Shown in pieces: positions 49,101 through 59,119 of a stretch of DNA of 64,000 nt. The notes beneath the pieces were generated by a model. It ran no database searches, was not told the DNA's origin, and saw only the letters and a program-made list of their open reading frames with translations. This DNA is from Streptomyces odontomachi (GTDB lineage: Bacteria; Actinomycetota; Actinomycetes; Streptomycetales; Streptomycetaceae). The stretch's first letter is position 1; every line of letters begins with the position of its first letter. A program made the translations under genes and the position numbers. Where the stretch lies: contig NZ_JAMJWG010000003.1 in NCBI RefSeq assembly GCF_024435355.1, positions 372,001 through 436,000 on the forward strand, written 5' to 3'.

Positions 49101-50327
49101 CTACACCGTGAGGCCCTTCCCGGCCAGCCACGCGACCGGGTCGACCGCCGAGCCGTACTCCGGCGTCTGGCGCACCTCGAAGTGCAGGTGCGGCCCGGTC
49201 GAGTTGCCGGTGGAACCGGACTGCCCGATCACCTGGCCGGCCGCCACCTCCTCGCCCGGCCTGAGGGCCACCGCGGACAGGTGCGCGTACTGGGTGCAGA
49301 AGCCGTTCGGGTGCTGGAGCACGATCTGGATCCCGAACGGGCCACCGCACGCCACGCTGACCACCCGGCCGGCCCCGACCGCCCGCACCGGTGTGCCCAG
49401 CGGCACCGCGAAGTCCTGGCCGGTGTGCCGGTGTTCCCAGTGCTCGCCCTCGCTGTCGAAGCCTGCGGACAGCTGGTAGCCGTCGACGGGCAGCACCCAC
49501 GTGCCGGCCGGCAGGGGCGCCTCCCGCGGGAGGCGCACCACGGGTGGACACTGCTCGACCGCGACGGCGTCCTCCGCCTCGTCCTGAAGCTGCCGCCGGG
49601 CCACCGCCAGCTTCCCGTCGAGCGTCTTCTTCAGCTTCGCGAGTCGCGTGGTGCGCCGGTCGAGCCGGTGCCGCGCCGACGCCGTCTTCCTCTCGTCGTC
49701 GGCCAGGGTCCGCTCGGCGCGGCGGGTCTCGGTGACGGCGTGGGTCACGTAGCGGCGGGTCCGCTGGACCGCGCGCTCACCCTGCAACAGGTCGTCCGCG
49801 TCGTGCGCGAGCAGCAACCGGGCGACCTGCGGGAGTTGTCCGCCGGTGCGGTACTGGGCGCGGGCCAGGCTGCCCAGATCACGGTGGAGTGCCGTGATCC
49901 TGGCCCGCTGTGTGGCGAGCCGCTCGTCCAGCCGCCTCTTCTCGCCACGCAGGTGACGCGCGGCGCTCCGGCCCTCCTCGTACTGCCGGGTGACGGTCGC
50001 CGCCTGCCGGTAGAGCCGGGCGACCTCGGCCTCCGCGCCGGATCCGGCTCCGGCGCCGACACCGGAACCCGGGTTGACCGGACCACTCGGCTCGGCCATC
50101 GCCGACGGCCCGGCCAGGCCCAGGAGCACGGCACACAGCACCGGCAGGAGCAGCGGCCTGCGGGGGAGTCGAGCCAGGGGAACGGCGACGCGAGGGCTGG
50201 GCGCCGCGACTGACCCAGGCCACTCAGACGACGCGGACGACGCGGACGACGCGGACGGGACAGACGAGGCAGATGAAGCAGATGAAGCAGATGAAGCAGG
50301 CGGTGATGAAACGGTATCCGGGGGCAT
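49101..50327 (-). CDS. M23 (LytM) metallopeptidase with coiled coil
   Basis: This 408-residue protein has a Ser/Ala-rich start (SSASSASSASS, made by 9-bp DNA repeats), a signal helix (about 57-77), a long coiled coil (about 100-270) and an M23 domain. The zinc ligands are in HRHTGQDFAVP and HLHFEV. Such envelope proteins cleave peptidoglycan crossbridges or activate amidases. The ATG at 50327 has a weak ribosome-binding site; the odd low-complexity N-terminus suggests the true start could be internal, but no better start is seen. Confidence 0.88.
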   Translation of the reverse strand: MPPDTVSSPPASSASSASSASSVPSASSASSASSEWPGSVAAPSPRVAVPLARLPRRPLLLPVLCAVLLGLAGPSAMAEPSGPVNPGSGVGAGAGSGAEAEVARLYRQAATVTRQYEEGRSAARHLRGEKRRLDERLATQRARITALHRDLGSLARAQYRTGGQLPQVARLLLAHDADDLLQGERAVQRTRRYVTHAVTETRRAERTLADDERKTASARHRLDRRTTRLAKLKKTLDGKLAVARRQLQDEAEDAVAVEQCPPVVRLPREAPLPAGTWVLPVDGYQLSAGFDSEGEHWEHRHTGQDFAVPLGTPVRAVGAGRVVSVACGGPFGIQIVLQHPNGFCTQYAHLSAVALRPGEEVAAGQVIGQSGSTGNSTGPHLHFEVRQTPEYGSAVDPVAWLAGKGLTV

Positions 50328-50473
50328 GCTTCGGATCGTTGCGTGCTCACGCTCCGAAGGCTCGCGCTGCTCCTGCTGCCGGGGGATCGAATGGCCCGTT
50401 CGGCGCAGGCGTGATCGGCCGGGCGGGGGTCCCGGACGGTCCCGGCCACCGCCCAGAACCGTCCCGGCCCCGG

Positions 50474-53400
50474 TCAGACCCGGTTCAGCTGTCGTTCGGC
50501 GCCGAGCGCCAGCGCCTCCGCCGCCGCCTCACGCTCCCGCATCCGGCGCAACGGGCCCTCCAGCGCGACCAGTTCGGCATAGTCGCCGCGCTGCACGACG
50601 TGGCCGTCCGCCAGGACGACCACCTCGTCCACCGCTTCGAGACCGGCCAGCCGATGGGTGATCAGCAGGGTCGTGCGTCCCTCGGTCGCGGCCAGTAGAT
50701 CGGCGGTCAGTGCGTCGGCCGTGTGCAGGTCGAGGTGTTCCGCGGGCTCGTCCAGGACGAGGACGGGGAAGTCGGCGAGGAGCGCGCGGGCCAACGCGAG
50801 TCGCTGCCGCTGGCCGCCGGACAGCCGCGCCCCGTGCTCACCGACCAGGGTGTCCAGGCCGTCCGGCAACGCCGACACCCAGTCCAGCAGCCGTACCCGC
50901 GCGAGCACCTCGTACAGGTCCTCGTCGGTCGCGTTCTTCCGTGCGAGCAGCAGGTTCTCGCGCACGGAGCTGTCGAAGCAGTGCGCGTCCTGGGCGCACA
51001 GGCCGACCCAGCGGCGCACGGTGTCCCCCGGCAGCGCACCGGCATCCGTCCCGCCGAGCGTGTACGTACCGCCGGACGCGTCCAGGAACCGCAGCAGCAC
51101 CTGCGCCACCGTCGACTTGCCCGCCCCCGAGGGCCCGACCAGCGCGACCCTGCGGCCCTGCTCGAGCGTCAGGTCCAGCCCGGCAAGCGCGGCACGCGCC
51201 CGCGCGTGGGTCGGGTCCGGCGCTTCCTCCGTATCCGTCCCGCCACCGCCGTCCTCGTAACGTGCCGTCAGCCCTCGGAGCACGACCGGGAACGGGCTGG
51301 CGGGCGGCGCCGCCGGAACATCCGGTTCGCGTACGGGTACGGAGGCGTCCAGCACCTCGTACAGCCGCGCGCCGCTGGTGCGGACCCGCTGCCGGTGTCG
51401 TACGGCCTGCGGCAGGCCGATGACGGCTTCGAAGGCCGCCGTCGGGATGAGGACGACGACGGCGAGTTCCACCCCTGCGAGCTGCCCATCGCGGACCGCG
51501 GCCACGCCCGCCAGCGCCATGGCGGCCACGGTCAACCCCGACACCAGCGCGGTCAGCCCGTTGCCGAGCGCGGTGGCCGCGGCGGTGCGGGACGCGAGGG
51601 CGGTCAGCTCCGCGTCGGTGCGCCGGGCCCGGGCGACGCGGGCGGGCAGCGCCCCGGCGACGGTCAGTTCGGCGGTGCCGGTGAGCAGGTCCGTGACGCG
51701 GGTCGCAAGGGCGCCGCGTGCCGGGGCGAGCCGGTGTTCGGCGCGCCGGGCCACGCACGCGGACAGCAGGGGGACGCCGACGCCCGCGCAGAGCAGCCCG
51801 GCGGCGAGCGCGACTCCCGCTGCGGGCAGCAGCCATACGGTGAAGGCGACGGTGCCGGCGCAGACGACACCGGCCGCTGCCGCGGGCAGCAGCCACCGCA
51901 GCCAGTAGTCCTGTACGGCGTCCACGTCCGCGACCAGCCGGGTGAGCAGATCCCCGCGGCGTAGGGTGCGCAGTCCCACGGGAGCGAGGCGCTCCAGCCG
52001 CCGGTAGACCGCGACCCGTACGTCTGCCAGGAGCCGCAGCACCGTGTCATGGGAGACGAGCCGCTCTGCATAGCGGAACGCGGCCCGGCCGATGCCGAAC
52101 GCGCGGGTGGCGGTCACGGCCACCATCAGATACAGCACCGGGGGTTGCTGGGCGGCCCGCGAGATCAGCCATCCCGAGGTCCCCATCAGGCCCACCGCAC
52201 TGCCGAGCGCAAGCGCCCCCAGCGCCAGGGCCAGCAGCATCCTCCCGCGCCGTGGCCCCGCCATGCCCCGTATCCGGCGCAGGACGGACGTACGGGCCCC
52301 CTTGCGGTCGGAGCCGCCGTGGGCGGAGGCGTCGTCGGCGAAGTCGTCGCGGTTGGCGCCTCCGTGGTCGGAATCCTTCCGGCCAGACTCATCGCGGTCA
52401 GGCCGTCGACGATCGGGCTGCTGACGGAGACCGGCTGACTCCCGGCCGGCATGGTCACCGGTACCGGAAAGCGCGGCCTCCCCCACCCGTACGACCCGGT
52501 CCGCCACGGCGAGGAGGGCGGGCCGGTGTGCGACCAGCAGGACGGTCCGGTCACGGGCGAGCCTGCGGACCGCGTCGACGACGGTCGCCTCGCTGGCACC
52601 GTCCAGGGCCGCCGTCGGCTCGTCGAGCACCAGCACAGGGCGGTCCGCCAGGAATGCCCTGGCCAGCGCGATCCGCTGGCGTTGGCCCGCGGAGAGCCCG
52701 GCGCCGTCCTCGCCGAGCACCGTCCGGACACCCTCCGGTAGCGCGGCAACGAACTCCAGCGCCCCGGCGTCGGCCAACGCCTGGTGTACTGCCGTGTCGG
52801 AGGCTCCCGGGCAGGCGAGTCGTACGTTGTCGGCGATCGACTCGGCGTAGAGGTGGGGTCGTTGCGGCACCCAGGCGATCTGCCGGTGCCATGTCTCCGC
52901 CGGCACACGGGCCAGGTCGACACCGCCGGCGCAGACCCGTCCCGTATCGGGCCGCAACAACCCGAGCACCAGGCTGACCAGCGTCGACTTCCCCGCCCCG
53001 CTGGGTCCGACGAGCGCGACGGTCTCCCCCGGCCGCACCTCGAACGAGACGTCCGACACCGCGTTCGCGCTCCGCCCCGGGTACCGGACCGACACCCCCT
53101 CGAACCGGAACCCCGTAAGACCATCAGGACGGAAGCCGCCGACCACACCACCGCTGTCGGACTCCGCGCCGCCATCGCCCCGTTCCGCATCCCCACCGTC
53201 GGACTCCGCCTCCAGCACCCTGAAGATGTCCTCCGCCGCCGCCAGCCCCTCTGCCGCCGCGTGGTACTGGGCCCCGACCTGCCGCACCGGCAGATACGCC
53301 TCGGGAGCCAGAACGAGGATCATCAGGCCCGCGTACAGATCCAGCTCGCCGTGCACCAGCCGCATGCCGACGGTGACCGCGACCAGCGCGACGGAGAGGG

Positions 53401-54166
53401 TGGCGAGCAGTTCCAGGGCGAAGGACGACAGGAAGGCGATCCGCAGGGTACGCACCGTGGCCCGCCGGTAGGCATGGGTGATCCGGTGGATCGACTCGGC
53501 CTGTGCCTTGGCCCGGCCGAACACCTTGAGCGTCGGCAGTCCGGTGACCACGTCCAGGAAATGGCCGGACAGTCGCGACAGCAACCGCCACTGACGGTCC
53601 ATACGGGTCTGCGTGGCCCAGCCGATGAGCACCATGAAGACGGGGATCAGGGGCAGGGTGCCGACGATGATGGCGGCCGAGACCCAGTCCGCGGTGGCGA
53701 TCCGGGCCAGGACCGCCGCCGGCACCACCACCGCGAGCCCCAGTTGCGGCAGATAACGCGCGAAATAGTCGTCGAGCGCATCGACACCGTGGGTGGCAAG
53801 CGCGACGAGCGAGCCGGTCCGCTGTCCGCTCAGCCACTGCGGACCGAGTGCGCCGGCCCGTTCCAGCAGCCGTAGCCGAAGCTCCGACTTGACCGCCGCA
53901 CTGGCACGGTGCGCGGCGCGCTCGGTCAGCCAGCCGCTGGCTCCGCGCCCCACGGCGACCGCCACCAGCAGCAGCAACGGCCACCGCAGCGCCGCGACCG
54001 ACAGCCCATGCTGAAAGGCGCCGACGACCAACTCGGCCATCAGCATGGCCTGCGCGACCAGCAACCCCGCATTGACCAGTCCGAGCACCACCACCGCTAC
54101 CAGGAAAATCCGGGTGGCTCGGGCATACCGCAGCAACCGTGGATCGATTGGTTTCACGTGAAACAC
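50474..54166 (-). CDS. cydCD: CydDC-type thiol ABC exporter as a single fusion
   Basis: The start is the GTG at 54166 (VFHVKPIDPRLLRYA). Of 1230 residues, the first half is a six-helix ABC domain plus ATPase with Walker A GPSGAGKST near 385-393. The second half repeats this with Walker A near 1009-1017 (GPSGAGKST) and signatures LSAGQRQRIALA and LSGGQRQRLALA. In bacteria separate CydD and CydC export cysteine or glutathione and are needed to assemble cytochrome bd. The fusion is usual in streptomycetes. A linker of about 60 residues with DR/DES repeats joins the halves. It follows cydB closely and is part of the bd operon. Confidence 0.94.
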   Translation of the reverse strand: MFHVKPIDPRLLRYARATRIFLVAVVVLGLVNAGLLVAQAMLMAELVVGAFQHGLSVAALRWPLLLLVAVAVGRGASGWLTERAAHRASAAVKSELRLRLLERAGALGPQWLSGQRTGSLVALATHGVDALDDYFARYLPQLGLAVVVPAAVLARIATADWVSAAIIVGTLPLIPVFMVLIGWATQTRMDRQWRLLSRLSGHFLDVVTGLPTLKVFGRAKAQAESIHRITHAYRRATVRTLRIAFLSSFALELLATLSVALVAVTVGMRLVHGELDLYAGLMILVLAPEAYLPVRQVGAQYHAAAEGLAAAEDIFRVLEAESDGGDAERGDGGAESDSGGVVGGFRPDGLTGFRFEGVSVRYPGRSANAVSDVSFEVRPGETVALVGPSGAGKSTLVSLVLGLLRPDTGRVCAGGVDLARVPAETWHRQIAWVPQRPHLYAESIADNVRLACPGASDTAVHQALADAGALEFVAALPEGVRTVLGEDGAGLSAGQRQRIALARAFLADRPVLVLDEPTAALDGASEATVVDAVRRLARDRTVLLVAHRPALLAVADRVVRVGEAALSGTGDHAGRESAGLRQQPDRRRPDRDESGRKDSDHGGANRDDFADDASAHGGSDRKGARTSVLRRIRGMAGPRRGRMLLALALGALALGSAVGLMGTSGWLISRAAQQPPVLYLMVAVTATRAFGIGRAAFRYAERLVSHDTVLRLLADVRVAVYRRLERLAPVGLRTLRRGDLLTRLVADVDAVQDYWLRWLLPAAAAGVVCAGTVAFTVWLLPAAGVALAAGLLCAGVGVPLLSACVARRAEHRLAPARGALATRVTDLLTGTAELTVAGALPARVARARRTDAELTALASRTAAATALGNGLTALVSGLTVAAMALAGVAAVRDGQLAGVELAVVVLIPTAAFEAVIGLPQAVRHRQRVRTSGARLYEVLDASVPVREPDVPAAPPASPFPVVLRGLTARYEDGGGGTDTEEAPDPTHARARAALAGLDLTLEQGRRVALVGPSGAGKSTVAQVLLRFLDASGGTYTLGGTDAGALPGDTVRRWVGLCAQDAHCFDSSVRENLLLARKNATDEDLYEVLARVRLLDWVSALPDGLDTLVGEHGARLSGGQRQRLALARALLADFPVLVLDEPAEHLDLHTADALTADLLAATEGRTTLLITHRLAGLEAVDEVVVLADGHVVQRGDYAELVALEGPLRRMREREAAAEALALGAERQLNRV
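54151..54164. other. Perfect parS site at the start of cydCD
   Basis: GTTTCACGTGAAAC is the exact 14-bp palindrome bound by ParB in Streptomyces. It lies within codons 2-5 of cydCD (Phe-His-Val-Lys). Confidence 0.85.
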
Positions 54167-54204
54167 CGCCGCCCTCGCCCCTGGGCCACACACCCACGCA
54201 TGGC

Positions 54205-55209
54205 TCAGTGCCCCACGTCGGCTATGTGCTGGGTGCCGATCCGCTTACGGAAGACCCAGTACGTCCACGACTGGTAGAGCAGCACCAGGGGTGTCGCGAT
54301 CCCCGCGCACCAGGTCATGATCTTCAACGTGTAGGGGCTGGAGGCGGCGCTCGACACCGTCAGACTCCACTCGGCGTTGAGCGACGACGGCATGACCTCG
54401 GGGAAGAGCGCCAGGAAGAGCATGGCGATGCTCGCTGCGATCGCGGTTCCCGAGCATGCGAAGGCCCATCCCTCACGGCCTCGCACGGTGGCCAGGAGCG
54501 CCACGGCCAGCGCGGCCACGGCCACGACGAGGGCGACCAGACTGCGACCGTTCCCGGTGTCGGTCTGGGTCCAGCCGAGGAAGCCGGTCGCGACCACGGC
54601 TGCCACCGCACCGATCACCGAGGCCAGCCGCCGCGCCCGGTACCGGATGTCGCCCACCGTCTTGAGCGCCACGAACACCGCACCGTGGAAGGTGCAGAGC
54701 GTCAGCGTCGCCAGCCCGCCCAGCAGGGCGAACGGCTGGAGGAGATCACCCAGGCTGCCGACGTAGTCTCCGTGCGCGTCGATCTTCACTCCGTGCACGA
54801 TGTTGCCGAAGGCGACGCCCCACAGCACCGCGGGCGCCAGGGACGCCCAGAAGATGGCGGACTCCCAGGAGCGTTGCCACCGCTCGTCGGAGCGCTTGGC
54901 CCGGTACTCGAAGGCGACACCGCGCACGATCAGGGCGACCAGGATGACGAGCAGGGGCAGGTAGAAGCCGGAGAAGAGGGTGGCGTACCAGTCGGGGAAG
55001 GCGGCGAAGGTCGCGCCGCCGGCCGTCAGCAGCCACACCTCGTTGCCGTCCCAGACCGGTCCGATGGTGTTGATGAGCACGCGCTTCTCGGCCCGGTTAC
55101 GGGCGAGCAACCGGGTGAGGATGCCGACCCCGAAGTCGAACCCCTCCAGGAAGAAGTAGCCGATCCACAGAACGGCGATGAGGGCGAACCAGATGTCGTG
55201 AAGTTCCAT
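54205..55209 (-). CDS. cydB: Cytochrome bd oxidase subunit II
   Basis: This 334-residue protein has about eight membrane helices. It shows the CydB features LEGFDFGVGIL near the N-terminus (helix 1, FFLEGFDFG), GPVWDGNEVWLL and FHGAVFVALKT. It forms the quinol oxidase with CydA and supports the heme-bearing subunit. It lies 38 bases upstream of cydCD and 135 bases downstream of cydA, with a repeat tract in the latter gap. The length agrees with the family. Confidence 0.95.
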   Translation of the reverse strand: MELHDIWFALIAVLWIGYFFLEGFDFGVGILTRLLARNRAEKRVLINTIGPVWDGNEVWLLTAGGATFAAFPDWYATLFSGFYLPLLVILVALIVRGVAFEYRAKRSDERWQRSWESAIFWASLAPAVLWGVAFGNIVHGVKIDAHGDYVGSLGDLLQPFALLGGLATLTLCTFHGAVFVALKTVGDIRYRARRLASVIGAVAAVVATGFLGWTQTDTGNGRSLVALVVAVAALAVALLATVRGREGWAFACSGTAIAASIAMLFLALFPEVMPSSLNAEWSLTVSSAASSPYTLKIMTWCAGIATPLVLLYQSWTYWVFRKRIGTQHIADVGH

Positions 55210-55232
55210 GCCGTGCGCTCCTGACAGGCGCT

Positions 55233-55329
55233 GATGTTTCCTGAAAGCTCCGGGCCGGTGTTTCCTGAACGTTCTGGACGGGTGTTTCCAGAACGTTCAG
55301 GGCTGGTGTTATCTGAAAGTTCCAGACCG
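55233..55329. repeat. Imperfect 24-bp repeats between cydA and cydB
   Basis: Four units of the form gtgtttcctgaacgttctgg plus four bases begin at about 55233, 55258, 55282 and 55306. They would code for repeated SGNTxPE(R/L) on the minus strand, but no start uses that frame. They occupy most of the 135-base cydA-cydB gap. Confidence 0.8.
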
Positions 55330-55344
55330 GCCAGTACCAGCCGG

Positions 55345-56913
55345 CTAGTACGAGAAGGCCATCGGCCGGTCGGTGTCCTCGTCCGCGTCCTCCCCGGCCG
55401 ACGAGCCACGGGGGCCGCCGATACGGGTGGGCGGATGGAGATCGGCGTCCGTCAGCTCGGGCGGACCGGCCTTGACGTAGGTGGCGAGCAGCCTGACCTC
55501 GATCACGGCGAGGACCGCGTAGAGCGCGGTGAAGACGCTCATGGACAGCAGCACCTCGCCCTGGGAGACCCCGGGGGAGACCGCGTCACGCGTGCGCAGC
55601 ACCCCGTAGACGGCCCATGGCTGGCGACCGTTCTCGGTGAAGATCCAGCCCCAGGAGTTGGCGACGAGCGGGAAGGCCAGGGTCCAGGTGGCGGCACGCC
55701 AGTACCAGGTGCTGAGGCGGGTGCCGAGCGGTGTGCGGAACGGCACGAGGTGCGGCACCTCGTCCTCGCCGGTCCGCAGCGGCGCGGGCAGCAGGAACTT
55801 CTTACGGGTCAGCCAGAGCCCGGCGAGGCCGACGGCGAAGGACGTCATGCCGAAGCCGATCATCCAGCGGAATCCCCAGAACGCGACGGGGATGTTCGGG
55901 CGGTAGTCCCCGGGCCCGAACTGCTGCTGCTCGGCCTTGTTGACGTCGTTGATGCCGGGCACGTAGGAGCTGAAACTGTCGTCGGCGAGGAACGAGAGCA
56001 GCCCGGGTATCTCGATGGCGACCGAGTTGTGCCCCTGCGCACCCTGCGCAGCGTCTCCGGTGTCTCCGGTGTCCCCCACGTCCCCGTAGGCGAAGACGGC
56101 GAACGGTGCGGGCTGCCTGCCGTCCCACAGCGCCTCGGCCGCGGCCATCTTCATCGGCTGCTGCCGGAACATCACCTTGCCGAGCAGGTCCCCGCTGACG
56201 GCGGTGAGCAGCCCCGCGACGACGACGGTGACCAGGCCGAGCCGCAGCGAGGTCTTCATCACCCGGACATGGCGGCGTCGCGCCAGATGGTAGGCGGCGA
56301 TGCCGACCATGAAGGCACCGCCGGTGAGGAACGACGCCGACAGGGTGTGGAAGGCCTGGGCGAGGGCGGTGTTCTGGGTGAGCACCGCACCGAAGTCGGT
56401 GAGCCGTGCGCGGCCCGTGGCCGGGTCGATCCGGTAGCCGACCGGGTGCTGCATCCAGGAGTTGGCGGCCAGGATGAAGTAGGCCGACAGGACGGTGCCG
56501 AGGGCGACCATCCAGATCGTCGCCAGGTGCAGCCGCTTCGGCAGCTTGTCCCAGCCGAAGATCCACAGACCGATGAAGGTCGACTCGAAGAAGAACGCGA
56601 TCAGGGCCTCGAAGGCGAGCGGTGCCCCGAAGACATCGCCGACGAAGCGCGAGTAGTCCGACCAGTTCATGCCGAACTGGAACTCCTGCACGATGCCGGT
56701 GACGACACCCATCGCGATGTTGATCAGGAAGAGCTTGCCCCAGAACTTGGTCGCCCTGAGGTACTTCTCGTTCCCCGTGCGCACCCACGCCGTCTCCAGG
56801 CCCGCCGTGAGGGCGGCGAGGGAGATCGTCAGGGGGACGAAGAGAAAGTGGTAGACGGTGGTGATGCCGAACTGCCAGCGCGCCAGGGTCTCCGGCGCCA
56901 GAGCCAATTCCAC
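55345..56913 (-). CDS. cydA: Cytochrome bd oxidase subunit I
   Basis: This 522-residue protein has about nine helices. Family hallmarks are WQFGITTVYHFLFVPLT with the heme-ligand His in helix 1, NWSDYSRFVGDVFGAPLAFEAL, FESTFIGLWIFGWDKLPKRLH and GWIFTENGRQPWAVYG. It carries hemes b558, b595 and d and reduces oxygen with quinol at low oxygen. It is the first gene of cydA-cydB-cydCD, transcribed leftward. A Rex operator lies 110 bases upstream. A Gly/Asp loop (DVGDTGDTGDAAQGAQG) looks like a repeat expansion. Confidence 0.96.
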   Translation of the reverse strand: MELALAPETLARWQFGITTVYHFLFVPLTISLAALTAGLETAWVRTGNEKYLRATKFWGKLFLINIAMGVVTGIVQEFQFGMNWSDYSRFVGDVFGAPLAFEALIAFFFESTFIGLWIFGWDKLPKRLHLATIWMVALGTVLSAYFILAANSWMQHPVGYRIDPATGRARLTDFGAVLTQNTALAQAFHTLSASFLTGGAFMVGIAAYHLARRRHVRVMKTSLRLGLVTVVVAGLLTAVSGDLLGKVMFRQQPMKMAAAEALWDGRQPAPFAVFAYGDVGDTGDTGDAAQGAQGHNSVAIEIPGLLSFLADDSFSSYVPGINDVNKAEQQQFGPGDYRPNIPVAFWGFRWMIGFGMTSFAVGLAGLWLTRKKFLLPAPLRTGEDEVPHLVPFRTPLGTRLSTWYWRAATWTLAFPLVANSWGWIFTENGRQPWAVYGVLRTRDAVSPGVSQGEVLLSMSVFTALYAVLAVIEVRLLATYVKAGPPELTDADLHPPTRIGGPRGSSAGEDADEDTDRPMAFSY

Positions 56914-57023
56914 GTCGACCTCTCCTTAAGCCAGGCCGTACGGTGCCGCCGCAGTCCGCTCAGCCGGGCCACGGCAACGCTTTGTCCGGTTGATCTCGGT
57001 GATAACGGGATCAATCGATGAGC

Positions 57024-57041
57024 TTGTGAACGCGTTCACAT
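57024..57041. promoter_or_regulatory. Rex operator upstream of cydA
   Basis: TTGTGAACGCGTTCACAT matches the Rex consensus TTGTGAA-N4-TTCACAA at all but the last base. In S. coelicolor Rex senses the NADH/NAD ratio and represses the cyd operon through such a site. Confidence 0.9.
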
Positions 57042-57199
57042 TCACAAGCATTATGACGCATGGCCGTCGACCTTCATACGGGGGGGGTGCCCTTTGGGCG
57101 GATCCGGGCGCCTCCGAGGGATCCGGGCGCCTTCGCGACGATCGGGAGGTCCGGGGGCCGGGGAATCCGCCCGTTGTCCGCAGGCAGGGGCACACGCGC

Positions 57200-57236
57200 G
57201 TCGGGGGCGCCCGGCAATACTCCGGGCGCCCCCGAC
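57200..57236 (-). terminator. Terminator of hisC
   Basis: A perfect 15-bp stem gtcgggggcgcccgg/ccgggcgcccccgac with a 7-nt loop lies 124 bp past the hisC stop on the leftward strand. Confidence 0.8.
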
Positions 57237-57359
57237 GGGACTGCTGCTGACGGTGACGGCGCCCTCACCAGACGCCACACGGAGCAGGGACGAGCCGCCT
57301 GGTGAGCGGCGACCACCGCCCTGCTACACGTGCCACACCTGCTACGCCTGCGCCGCCTG

Positions 57360-58457
57360 CTACGCCTGCTGCATCTCCTTGCGGAACGCCGCCGTCACCT
57401 GCAACAGGATGTCGCTCGCCTCCCGCTCGCCGATCGTGATCCGCACGCCCTCGCCCGGGAACGGGCGCACCACGACGCCCGCCGCCTCGCAGGCGCTCGC
57501 GAAAGCGGCGGTGTGCTCGCCGAGCCGCAACCAGACGAAGTTCGCCTGGGTCTCCGGAACCGTCCACCCCTGCTCGGTCAGCGCCTCGACCACGCGGGAA
57601 CGCTCCTCGACCAGGCAGCCGACCCGCCCCAGCAACTCGTCCTCGGCACGCAGCGACGCCACCGCGGCATCCTGGGCGAGCTGGGTCACGCCGAACGGCA
57701 CGGCCGTCTTCCGCAACGCCGCCGCCACCGGCTCGTGCGCGATGGCGAAGCCGATGCGCAGACCGGCCAGACCGTACGCCTTGGAGAAGGTACGCAGCAC
57801 GCAGACGTTGGGCCGCTGCCTGTAGAGCTCTATGCCGTCCGGCACCTCGGTGTCACGGTTGAACTCCCGGTACGCCTCGTCCAGCACCACGAGCACATTG
57901 CCTGGCACCCGGTCGAGGAAGCGTTCCAGCTCGGCCCGGCGCACCACGGTGCTGGTCGGGTTGTTCGGGTTGCACACGAAGATCAGGCTGGTGCGGTCGG
58001 TGATCGCGGCGGCCATCGCGTCCAGGTCGTGCCGCTCGTCCGGTGCGAGCGGCACCTGCACCGAGCGCGCACCGCTGATCTGCGTGATGATCGGGTACGC
58101 CTCGAAGGACCGCCAGGCGTAGATCACCTCGTTGCCCGGTCCCGACGTGGCCTGCAACAGCTGCTGAGCCACGCCGACCGAACCCGTACCGGTGGCGATG
58201 TGCTCCGCCGGCACCGCGAACCGCTCGGACAGCTCGTTGATCAGCGCGGTGCACGCCATGTCCGGGTAGCGGTTGAGCGATGCCGCGGCGGCGCAGGCGG
58301 TCTCCATGACGCCGGGCAGCGGCGGGTAGGGGTTCTCGTTCGCCGACACCTTGTATGCGGCAGGGGCCCCGGCCTTGGCTTCCTCCGGCCGGCGGCCCGG
58401 CTTGTAGGTGGGGATCCCGTCCAGCTCGGCGCGCAGCTTCGGGCTCGTCTCACTCAC
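57360..58457 (-). CDS. hisC: Histidinol-phosphate aminotransferase-like (HisC)
   Basis: The GTG at 58457 follows GAGGA. The 365-residue class I/II PLP aminotransferase shows [41 protein letters not shown] and the PLP lysine Lys226 in [12 protein letters not shown]. It converts imidazole acetol phosphate to histidinol phosphate in histidine synthesis, or phenylpyruvate-type substrates. It is far from a his operon, so it may be a second copy acting on aromatic amino acids. pheA lies 24 kb away. Confidence 0.9.
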   Translation of the reverse strand: MSETSPKLRAELDGIPTYKPGRRPEEAKAGAPAAYKVSANENPYPPLPGVMETACAAAASLNRYPDMACTALINELSERFAVPAEHIATGTGSVGVAQQLLQATSGPGNEVIYAWRSFEAYPIITQISGARSVQVPLAPDERHDLDAMAAAITDRTSLIFVCNPNNPTSTVVRRAELERFLDRVPGNVLVVLDEAYREFNRDTEVPDGIELYRQRPNVCVLRTFSKAYGLAGLRIGFAIAHEPVAAALRKTAVPFGVTQLAQDAAVASLRAEDELLGRVGCLVEERSRVVEALTEQGWTVPETQANFVWLRLGEHTAAFASACEAAGVVVRPFPGEGVRITIGEREASDILLQVTAAFRKEMQQA

Positions 58458-59119
58458 CGCAGTCCTCCTCAAGACCACCTTTACGACCACTCCGGCGGCA
58501 CACCGGTCTAATACTGCACACCTTAAGAGGATTGGCCGCGCCCGCGAACGGCCGGGGACGATTCCGGCGGCTGTCCGTGCCTCCACGAAGGCCCCGGCCG
58601 TGGTCCCGAGACGAAGCCGACCGTGGTCCCAAGGGCGGTATCCGTCGTCCCGAAGGCGGTGTCCGCGGTCCCGGAAGCCGTACGTGACATCTGCGGCATG
58701 CACGCGCGCCGGCGTCTCGCTTGATCACCCGGCCGGGCACCCGGCCGATCACCCGGCCACCGGAAATCGGCAACGCGCTCATCACGATCACGACACACCT
58801 GAGCGACTTGATCCCGGCCCCCAAATAGGGATCTTCCCGCTTCTCGTGGACGGATCGAGGGGCGCGTTTTCTACTGTTGCGTGCGCCGGTCGATTGCGCC
58901 CCGGCGCGCATCGCTCGTCAAGGTGAGTTGAGACCTCTTCGAAACATGGAAGATTTGGCAGGTTTAACCCCCCTGACAGCCAATCATTCCCCTACTGTCC
59001 GCTCAGTTCCCTTGTTTTCCAAGGCAAATCATGCGTGTCCGCCATGCAGAAACGTGCCTGTCAATGCGACCATATGCGGCCACTCCCCCCCACCTCATGA
59101 GCCCTACTATCGGCTCGCC
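58458..59119. other. Divergent promoter region hisC/lacI
   Basis: No gene is supported in these 662 bases. There are short repeats of ggtccc(g/a)agggcggt (58600-58670) and cacccggccg (58726-58760). The 200 bases before the regulator are AT-richer. A TACTAT at 59105-59110 could serve as -10 for a leaderless lacI transcript. Confidence 0.5.

Larger units (their letters stand above)
56914..57359. promoter_or_regulatory. Spacer between cydA and hisC with Rex site and terminator
   Basis: There is no gene. The cydA promoter side (56914-57060) is AT-richer and carries the Rex site. Near hisC lie ctgctacgcc repeats (57309-57370) and a strong terminator. Confidence 0.6.

Noticed and set aside
50328..50473. 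Possible cyclic di-AMP riboswitch upstream of the M23 peptidase
   Set aside because: Such switches often precede Streptomyces cell-wall hydrolases, but the conserved core with GTCAGCTAACC is absent and the spacer is short.
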